A stretch of 64,000 nucleotides of DNA from Balanoglossus misakiensis (lineage: Eukaryota > Hemichordata), in NCBI GenBank assembly GCA_040954595.2, contig CM082576.2, positions 16,678,001-16,742,000 on the forward strand, written 5' to 3'. Under the pieces are notes generated by a model. It had not been told where the DNA came from. It worked only from the letters and a program-made list of their open reading frames with translations, and ran no database searches. Below, piece by piece: positions 61,301-64,000 of this stretch. The first letter of the stretch is position 1. Every line of letters starts with the position of its first letter. Made by a program: the position numbers and the translations under genes.

Positions 61301-63581
61301 CCTATTTTGCAACTATATATATTAAATGACATAATCTGTTGTCTTGTGTCCCTTACTGAAATCTTATATTAAAGCCCACATCACTTGTTGATATTCTAAA
61401 TTTATTGAGATACTGTTGACACACATAAATACCTGGCCATGCAGGTTCACAGTGATCTGTGCATCATCATTGCAGCCAGTGTACATGCACTCAGGCCCTG
61501 TAAAGATTTGTGAAAATGTGCCAGATAATATAGCAACCAATATTTACCTGGAGCGCAGACGATGACGGCTTGAGAAGCCAGATGATAAATCTCTTGAGTA
61601 CACCACTGGTTGTGAATCCCCTTCTCTGCTTGCACTTTACAGAGTGTGTGTGCCACAGTGTAGAGAATTGCACCTGTTTTCTCATCAGCAATAGATTCAT
61701 GCAGTTCCCTGTAAAAGAAGAAACAAAACATCGTGTTTACAGTCAAAGTGCACAGTGAGGTTTAATTGTGCAAACTAAAAGTCAATCTATGGTAATTTTA
61801 ATTTACAGAACAGAACATACCTACGTTCACAAATACAACATGGCTGCCCGCTTTTATGGTCAGAAATTGTGCAAAATCGTCATTGAGTGCATTTTCCAAT
61901 GTGTCAATTAGGAAATTAGGAAAAACAAGAATCATTGCCACGGTTACTGTATAGTGTAGCAAAAATATGAACTTATTGAGATGCTTTTGGTTGAGGTGGG
62001 CGTATTAGATACGCAGAGAACAAAACGAACGAAGACACATGTTTTGTTAGTAACTATGAAAACTTTGGTGGACAAACCAAATGATTTACATGTGAAACAG
62101 ACTTTGGGCAACATGCAAATGATAAGAGAGAGACCAATGACCATTATTGGGAAAATGTCTGTGCACTCTACTCCAAACGATCTACAACTGCACAAAGTGA
62201 TAGATCATTGTACATTATGTATTTGTAGAGGATGGTATTTATTTCTGGCTACATTGCAACAGACAGACTCACTTGCACATTTTGATGACAGTTTCAACCT
62301 CACCACTTTTGGCTGCCTGAATTGCAAGCTGACCTTTCAACTCATCTGCAGATACTCCAAGTAACTCTGCAAGTCTGTACAATGAAAGATGAAAATATGA
62401 TGTTAATGTAATCACAATTCCAAGCGTATTAGTTTCCAAATAAATAGAAAGTTCATGACAGAGTGCCTATATTTGTTTCCATACTTTTCACCGTATGCAA
62501 AACATGTGGGGCTTTCTCGATCTCAGTCTGTCTGTCTTTTGTGTCAAAGATTCTACAAAAAACAGCTGATCTAACTCTGGTGAACTAGTACATTGAATTA
62601 CTAGACAGATTCAAACCAAATTTGGAATGAAGACTGCAACAGAACCCCTAATCTGATTAAAATCGGATATAGTGTGAGGTGCAGCATAAAAGATTACACA
62701 AATATAAAACAAAAATCAAGATTTAAACAATTATTCTACCTATATAGTTTTTGAGAGGTGAAACTGTTCTGAGCTCCAGTTTTTCTCTCAATATCTTCCA
62801 GGCTAGCCTGTGGAGAAAATGACACATTCTGATTAATTCAGTGTCATCTTGGCTGTAAGATTGAGGGCTTCTCTCATTTTGGAAACATATGCATGGCCTG
62901 CCAAACACCAAAAGGTGTGGGACAACATCCAATTATACCACTTTCTGATCACTCATTAGGGGGCTGGTGATAATTAAGATATACACACAGTAAATGCAAC
63001 TACAGTACATGTAATTGTGCTTGGCCTCAACCCCTCATCCCTTTAACAAAAGTATGGAAGTGCGAAAATCCAATGAAGACTCTTTCTGTATCAGTATTAC
63101 TTCATATAAACAAATGTATAAACAAATGAGATGAACACTTTCCCACCAAAGTTGGAGGAATGCATCACAGCAACTTTTTTTGGAAGCCACGGTTTCTATT
63201 CTGCTGTATTCACAGGTGGCCAGCATTCCCCCCTAAAAAAACACTGCAACCCCAAATGGGTTATCCCTTACTTCTTTATTTTAAAAAAATGTGTAAAATG
63301 TTCAATTACTCAGACTCTAGCCGTATGGCATCCACTTTACCTTTGGCTGTACATGTTGCAAAATCTAAAGACAGTGTGACAACCCATTACAATTACTTAA
63401 TGCAATAGTTTGTTTATACTTTTCTTTTTGTGTGTTTTTTCTGTTGAACTCATTGTCTTACCTTATCAGTACATTGTTGATTTTTTTCACTGAAGACCAA
63501 CAATGCATAATCACGAAGATGTAGCACTCTCATCGACTCATCTCTGTAATCCTCGAGTGACAGAAATTTGTTAAATTCCAC
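28314..63581 (-). CDS. KNTC1: KNTC1/ROD kinetochore protein (RZZ complex), C-terminal 1,246 aa over 32 exons
   Basis: Exons, 5' to 3': 63581-63462, 62807-62740, 62374-62273, 61708-61548, 61056-60959, 56520-56301, 56132-55963, 55302-55204, 54231-54103, 53729-53619, 52997-52885, 51967-51772, 51164-51069, 50385-50290, 50047-49957, 49402-49344, 47342-47108, 46177-46104, 45751-45544, 44954-44842, 44481-44438, 44064-43995, 42933-42824, 41710-41575, 41099-41004, 40419-40308, 38778-38715, 37534-37405, 36604-36515, 36045-35900, 35602-35494, 28388-28314. All junctions keep phase, giving 1,247 codons with stop. Recalled vertebrate KNTC1 similarities include LWRNHSHEP, LQYEINDTQLWNGILQ, FPDIHTAADKIA, EKYKRVATE, NTRLPFHPLI and the end LKMYL. 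KNTC1 (human about 2,200 residues) joins ZW10 and ZWILCH in the RZZ complex, which brings dynein and MAD1-MAD2 to unattached kinetochores. This window holds the helical C-terminal half (Rod_C region); the N-terminal beta-propeller exons lie beyond the right edge. Introns host a BEL retrotransposon, a pogo transposon and many small palindromic elements. Single exon ends may be off by a few bases. Confidence 0.88.
29022..29026. repeat. Target-site duplication of the BEL element (left)
   Basis: ACTAT directly precedes the 5' LTR and recurs directly after the 3' LTR at 35305-35309. Five bases is typical for BEL integrases. Confidence 0.85.
29027..29334 (+). repeat. 5' LTR of BEL/Pao element
   Basis: Contains three near-repeats of ATCAGACATGTAATTCCTT, a TATATAA motif at about 29204 and an AATAAA at 29228-29233, followed by the R/U5-like part. 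It has the same sequence as the 3' LTR except for one base. Confidence 0.92.
29356..34107 (+). CDS. BEL/Pao Gag-Pol polyprotein (frame broken near the end of integrase)
   Basis: A frame of 1,583 codons. Gag-like DUF1759 region about residues 130-280; three CCHC-type knuckles (CAFCKRSGHRPTEC about 336, CYNCLGNHRVSDC about 368, CQVCKRKHHTTIC about 386); an aspartic-protease motif LFDDGSQRTF (about 450); a reverse transcriptase with VSADIEKAFLQVGL (about 783) and the catalytic box YVDN (about 862) in place of YVDD; RNase H with HVFSDASKKAYGAAVY (about 1037); an integrase zinc-binding H-H-C-C region (HSGSQTT ... CVVC, about 1353-1390); and a catalytic core with VDFTG, SDNGSTY and WFGGFWERL (D, D, E present). 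The frame ends early at 34107. The remaining integrase tail continues in another frame (34104-34658), so a one-base deletion near 34063 is inferred. LTR-retrotransposon polyproteins assemble particles and copy and integrate the element. Confidence 0.92.
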   Translation: MEKDKRSRRGHRSQMTKLIVKAGNITSTETPLEKDQLAVLEATLDNITERLEQLKVLDERILDEVDDDNFDEEYAAADDYRIEIYDQLVKFKKFLQEQSSPPSNQAGPPLGSSQVSLSSVSSQPSRKVNLPKLTLAPFSGDVLTWQSFRDGFDAAVHDDTSIDDVQKFQYLRAHLRGEAARKIQNLPLTRDHYHEALDLLTKSYGRPQKIISAYMKALWQLEKPTGTLNSMIIFHDNMESYIRGLNALGKSDDNFGDLLIPIILEKLPANIRRQISRDQGEEEWTLKGLREAIRREIEADRAGQPTEDLDIHTEHLPATAAFVTTTHQKPMRPAQCAFCKRSGHRPTECQVVTDKRRRLEIVKRDRLCYNCLGNHRVSDCKSKFKCQVCKRKHHTTICMVETPRQPATPREDVHTFVSSDTSQKSPVLLKTAVADVSAKGSRASEPATLLFDDGSQRTFITEPTARTIGINVDRCESEVINVSTLGAKSTGLRSLKVTDVTVIIPNNSNVSIRALIVPQITTPLRNYFQPSVSLARLPYLQGLELAHPVSDIHDFEISILVGADFYYSFVGDHIVRGKGPTAVSSKLGYLLSGPLLSQSANPCPASTVMHVATHTSNEDHLLQKFWDVESIGITDATNHGLETTYDSFTQTHLRQENGRYVSKLPWRQDHAPLPTNRDICEKRTRSMVRRLSPETRQVYNKLINDQLARGFIEPVSNDDVNSGHYLPHHPVKKNSETTPIRIVYDCSCKTANNPSLNDCLDTGPSLLNDLASILLRFRMHKFCVSADIEKAFLQVGLHESDRDFTKFMWPSDPRDPNSPFTVYRFKVVLFGAACSPFILNATVKFHLESDGSETATDLSRNIYVDNVLSGRDSETELVDYHTETVNLMKSSGFNLREWATNSAELKEIVAHANIACSDSIANVLGLRWDTDSDLLGYPNKVANHSTDNDPLVTKREVVSATASLYDPLGFITPVHINAKIFVQKLWKEKLHWDEPLSTDLRNEWVGIYRELQAATQVQIPRRILNSNTGDDAFELHVFSDASKKAYGAAVYLRHRTSAETALVMSKSKVTPVKSMTIPRAELMGALLGSRLVKFVHSSLSEQVRIEKCILWSDSQIVLHWLQGNKTLPCFVNNRVAEIKANEILNDYKYCPTTDNPADLLSRGISTSHLTNNALWWHGPQWLKHGDWPICEVFDSQVLHIADEISPPEVDKGTPQQPTTYVGIADIINASNYSTLSRLLRVSAYVLRFVHNVKVKKQDRHVDTLSAREINAAEKLWVHDVQNRAYPTEIRALTAKQNSAGQLTRQLRLFLDEEGFIRVGGRLHNAPISCEAKFPLLLPRTTYFTTLMVVAIHSRAKHSGSQTTTTLIRQRFWIPQIRPFVRSLLKKCVVCKLVCGKPYRKPIPAPLQSCRLREAPPFTTTGVDFTGAVYVSTGKSEQKAYICLFTCAVTRAIHLELVTDLTAETFLRAFRRFAARRSLPRKIMSDNGSTYLSASEEIGKLLRSDAVQNHFANCRVEWCFIPKRAPWFGGFWERLIGLTKTSLRKVLGRRFVSVDELQTVLTEIEATLNDPSLIFLQIPTIYHP
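34104..34658 (+). pseudogene. C-terminal integrase tail (DUF5641-like) of the BEL polyprotein, frameshifted
   Basis: The first residues TPSHLLHGR follow directly, in BEL polyproteins, the integrase segment with which the preceding frame ends, and VGDVVLVENKSLPRIKWSLA with TNRPITKLYPLE is typical of DUF5641. Similarity to the family is already present in this frame before its ATG (from about 34066), so the ATG is not a real start. The frame change lies at about 34060-34066 and looks like a single-base loss. The downstream stretch to the 3' LTR (34659-34996) is untranslated. Confidence 0.85.
34997..35304 (+). repeat. 3' LTR of BEL/Pao element
   Basis: Identical to the 5' LTR except T at 35100. 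That T creates TTTATT (35100-35105), which reads AATAAA on the minus strand, the direction of KNTC1 transcription. Confidence 0.92.
37059..37267. mobile_element. Palindromic MITE (TACTGTAAAACACTTTATTTTCGCG family), copy 1
   Basis: Inverted ends TACTGTAAAAC ... GTTTTACAGTA with TTTCGCG-rich arms, about 209 bases. Related copies at 41119-41330 and 49515-49737, all in KNTC1 introns. No coding content. Confidence 0.8.
38783..40030. repeat. Mosaic of dispersed and short tandem repeats in a KNTC1 intron
   Basis: 38783-38980 holds three diverged copies of a roughly 65-base unit (ATGGACAAAATAGTGTACAA, ATTACAGTCATTATTGGTAA). 38988-39120 is shared with 58019-58160 (AAATCGCGTCAAGGACACAG, AAGTCTACACCGGAGTA). 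39300-40030 contains ACCAAATTTCAATGCAATCT-like blocks and ends in TAAGGTCCCACTGGTATAAA, a family also found at 26080-26260, 56580-57000 and 58270-58600. No exon was seen between 38779 and 40307. Confidence 0.7.
40569..40747. repeat. 180-bp dispersed repeat shared with 27253-27430
   Basis: Begins GTAGAGACCGATTATTCATT and ends GCGAGAGAGAGACTTTGTCC in both places, with moderate divergence. It is followed at 40742-40870 by a fragment of the CTTAAGGATGTACG element. Confidence 0.75.
41119..41330. mobile_element. Palindromic MITE (TTTCGCG family), copy 2
   Basis: Opposite orientation to the copy at 37059, with ACTGTAAAACACTTTGTTTT on the left and a degraded TTTTACACTA right end. Confidence 0.75.
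42351..42554. mobile_element. MITE with TTAAAGGTATA / TATACCTTTAA ends, copy 1
   Basis: Ends TTAAAGGTATATAGTCACCT and AGGTGACTGTATACCTTTAA are near-complementary. The internal ATTTGAGCGTTCTAAAGAAC and GTGATTGGCTAGATCTCA blocks are shared with 43011-43203 and with fragments at about 25840-25910 and 27420-27560. Both full copies lie in KNTC1 introns. Confidence 0.8.
43011..43203. mobile_element. MITE with TTAAAGGTATA ends, copy 2
   Basis: Same family and same orientation as 42351-42554; the right end is shortened to ATACCTTTTT. Confidence 0.78.
44107..44122. repeat. Poly-G tract in a KNTC1 intron
   Basis: A run of about 16 G bases. Similar G or C runs occur near 26560, 35672, 51640 and 52060. 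A possible quadruplex former or assembly-length uncertainty. Confidence 0.7.
46220..46516. repeat. Two perfect 48-bp direct repeats flanking a T-rich block
   Basis: AAAGCAACATGATTAGATAT and the bases after it up to CACGACATGAAATA occur at about 46220-46268 and again at 46468-46516, separated by about 200 bases of T-rich sequence. Located in the KNTC1 intron just upstream (in gene direction) of the exon at 46177-46104. Confidence 0.8.
47343..49343. other. 2-kb KNTC1 intron with a hairpin element
   Basis: No exon was found here. A near-perfect palindrome lies at 47769-47910. The following GC-richer block (about 47930-48680), with short open frames on both strands, has no recognisable domain and may be an internal part of an element. 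Confidence 0.5.
47769..47910. mobile_element. Near-perfect hairpin element
   Basis: GAATAATGAGCGCCCCAAAG on the left pairs with CTTTGGGGCGTTCATTATTC on the right. Pairing continues inward through ACCCATAATGGAC and GCACACATTGTG to a short loop around GAGGCGAAGCCGAG. Stem about 65 bp; a typical foldback MITE. Confidence 0.82.
49515..49737. mobile_element. Palindromic MITE (TTTCGCG family), copy 3
   Basis: Ends TACTGTAAAACACTTTATTT and TTTACAGTA; same orientation as 37059-37267. Confidence 0.78.
50573..51003. mobile_element. MITE with CTTAAGGATGTACG-type ends, copy 1
   Basis: About 430 bases between CTTAAGGATGTACGTTCAGT and TGCGCTTACATCTTTAAG. A full inverted copy is at 56998-57419 and a fragment at 40742-40870. 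Its right end lies 66 bases from a KNTC1 exon (51069). The open frame 50885-51118 overlaps its end and is not considered a gene. Confidence 0.82.
56998..57419. mobile_element. MITE with CTTAAGGATGTACG-type ends, copy 2 (inverted)
   Basis: CTTAAGGATGTACGCGCAGA at the left and GAACGTACATCCTTAAG at the right. The interior is the reverse complement of 50573-51003 (for example CTAGAAAACAAACTTCTACT). Confidence 0.84.
57524..57943. mobile_element. MITE with TAGCCCGGAGACCAGGCG inverted ends
   Basis: The left end TAGCCCGGAGACCAGGCG is matched by CGCCCTGGTCTCCGGGCTA at the right. A second complementary block (CGCCCGGGGACAGTC with GACTGTCCCCGGGCG) lies just inside. About 420 bases. The open frame at 57703-57894 has no known domain. 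Confidence 0.78.
58501..58565. repeat. (CATC)n/(CATA)n microsatellite
   Basis: Runs of CATC followed by CATA tetranucleotides, just left of the pogo element and within the ACATACAGAC-type dispersed repeat. Confidence 0.9.
58598..60884 (-). mobile_element. pogo/Tigger-type DNA transposon in a KNTC1 intron
   Basis: Terminal inverted repeats CAGTCAAACCTCGGTATAAC at 58598 and their complement ending ACCGAGGTTCGACTG at 60884 differ by about two bases and are flanked by TA on both sides, the usual pogo/Tigger target. Length about 2.29 kb. It interrupts a dispersed repeat: TAAGGTCCCATGGTATA on the left and TATACCTATACAAATGGGAC on the right would be continuous without it, as at 26210-26250. Confidence 0.92.
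59011..60576 (-). pseudogene. Tigger/jerky-like transposase with two in-frame nonsense codons
   Basis: One frame runs from the ATG at 60576 to the stop at 59011 (about 520 codons) but is interrupted by TGA at 60378-60376 and TGA at 59514-59512. Part 1 is the N-terminal psq/HTH DNA-binding domain (RRALTLDCKVQMIKAIE, FDVKPSTLSTILKNKS). Part 2 carries the CENP-B-type HTH (WLERFKARHGI) and the DDE core with FNADETGLFY, MFVDNCPAHP and LQPMDQGVTRNFK, so all three catalytic acidic residues are present. Part 3 is the C-terminal tail (NCFRKAEF, then acidic and serine-rich). Sequence flanking both stops stays alignable with the family, so these are point changes, not frameshifts. Such proteins cut and paste their own element; this copy is not expected to be active. 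Confidence 0.9.
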
Positions 63582-64000
63582 CTTGTTACGAAAAGTGAAA
63601 AAAAATACAAAAAATTAATAACTCAGTCACTTTCATTTGTATTTACTATAAATTAGCAAGAATATAAAATGATATTATTAAAAATGTCTTTTATCATTGA
63701 TGGCATCAACTAGAGTGTTCACAGGTCACCTGTACCAGAACTTGGCATACCTGTTAATTATGTGAAACCATATCCATGCAACAAGTTTTATAACAAAGTC
63801 AAAATTAGGTAATTCCTCAGAGCATTTTCAATGATCGTTTATGGAAAGAGCAGCTTGTTTCTCATCTTTGTAATGAAAAGGAAATTTCTTGCCTTGCAAT
63901 GAAAAGAAACTTATCTCAACTAGTAGTTGAACTTAAAATGATAATCACAAACACTGTTAGATGCAAAGTATCAAGTCACATCTGTACTTTACATCTGTAC
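63582..64000. other. KNTC1 intron sequence at the window end
   Basis: Upstream, in gene direction, of the exon at 63581-63462, whose acceptor has a clear pyrimidine tract (AACAAG preceded by TTTTTTTCACTTTTCG-like bases). No further exon was recognised before the window edge. Confidence 0.55.

Overview
This is animal nuclear DNA. Genes are split by GT-AG introns, and most of the sequence is non-coding and AT-rich. It is packed with LINE, BEL/Pao, pogo-type and miniature foldback elements. The class C receptor family, the KNTC1 orthologue and the repeat types suit a marine invertebrate deuterostome (hemichordate, lancelet or echinoderm). I cannot name the species. No bacterial feature, CRISPR array, rRNA or tRNA was recognised.

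Layout. (1) 1-12040 and 17330-24600 are the two arms of a large inverted duplication. Each arm carries one copy of a four-exon calcium-sensing-receptor-like class C GPCR, and the two copies are transcribed toward the outsides of the palindrome. Copy B (plus strand, 18984-24459) is intact and joins to 979 codons. Copy A (minus strand, 10952-141) has the same exon lengths, but exon 4 is broken by a 6.9-kb insertion of a CR1/L2-type LINE: one full-length copy followed by a 5'-truncated, nearly identical copy. (2) The 5.3-kb spacer (12041-17329) holds a small array of a previously unrecognised secreted, cysteine-rich protein gene: a 3' relic, one complete four-exon copy (191 codons, start codon as the last codon of exon 1) and a 5' fragment cut off near a degenerate C2H2 zinc-finger fragment. 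(3) 24600-28313 is gene-poor repeat DNA. (4) From 28314 to beyond the right end lies the 3' half of KNTC1 (ROD, a kinetochore RZZ subunit) on the minus strand. I could join 32 exons in frame to 1,246 codons plus stop. Its last intron contains a nearly complete BEL/Pao retrotransposon (29027-35304) in the opposite orientation, and another intron contains a pogo/Tigger DNA transposon (58598-60884). Many introns carry short palindromic elements.

Functionally the window combines a chemosensory or ion-sensing receptor pair, a small secreted protein family and a mitotic checkpoint gene. Nothing in the sequence suggests that they work together. Most of the interest lies in how mobile elements reshaped the locus: disruption of one receptor copy, a foldback element beside the promoter of the other, nested insertions, and a LINE whose two ORFs share one frame across a single TGA.
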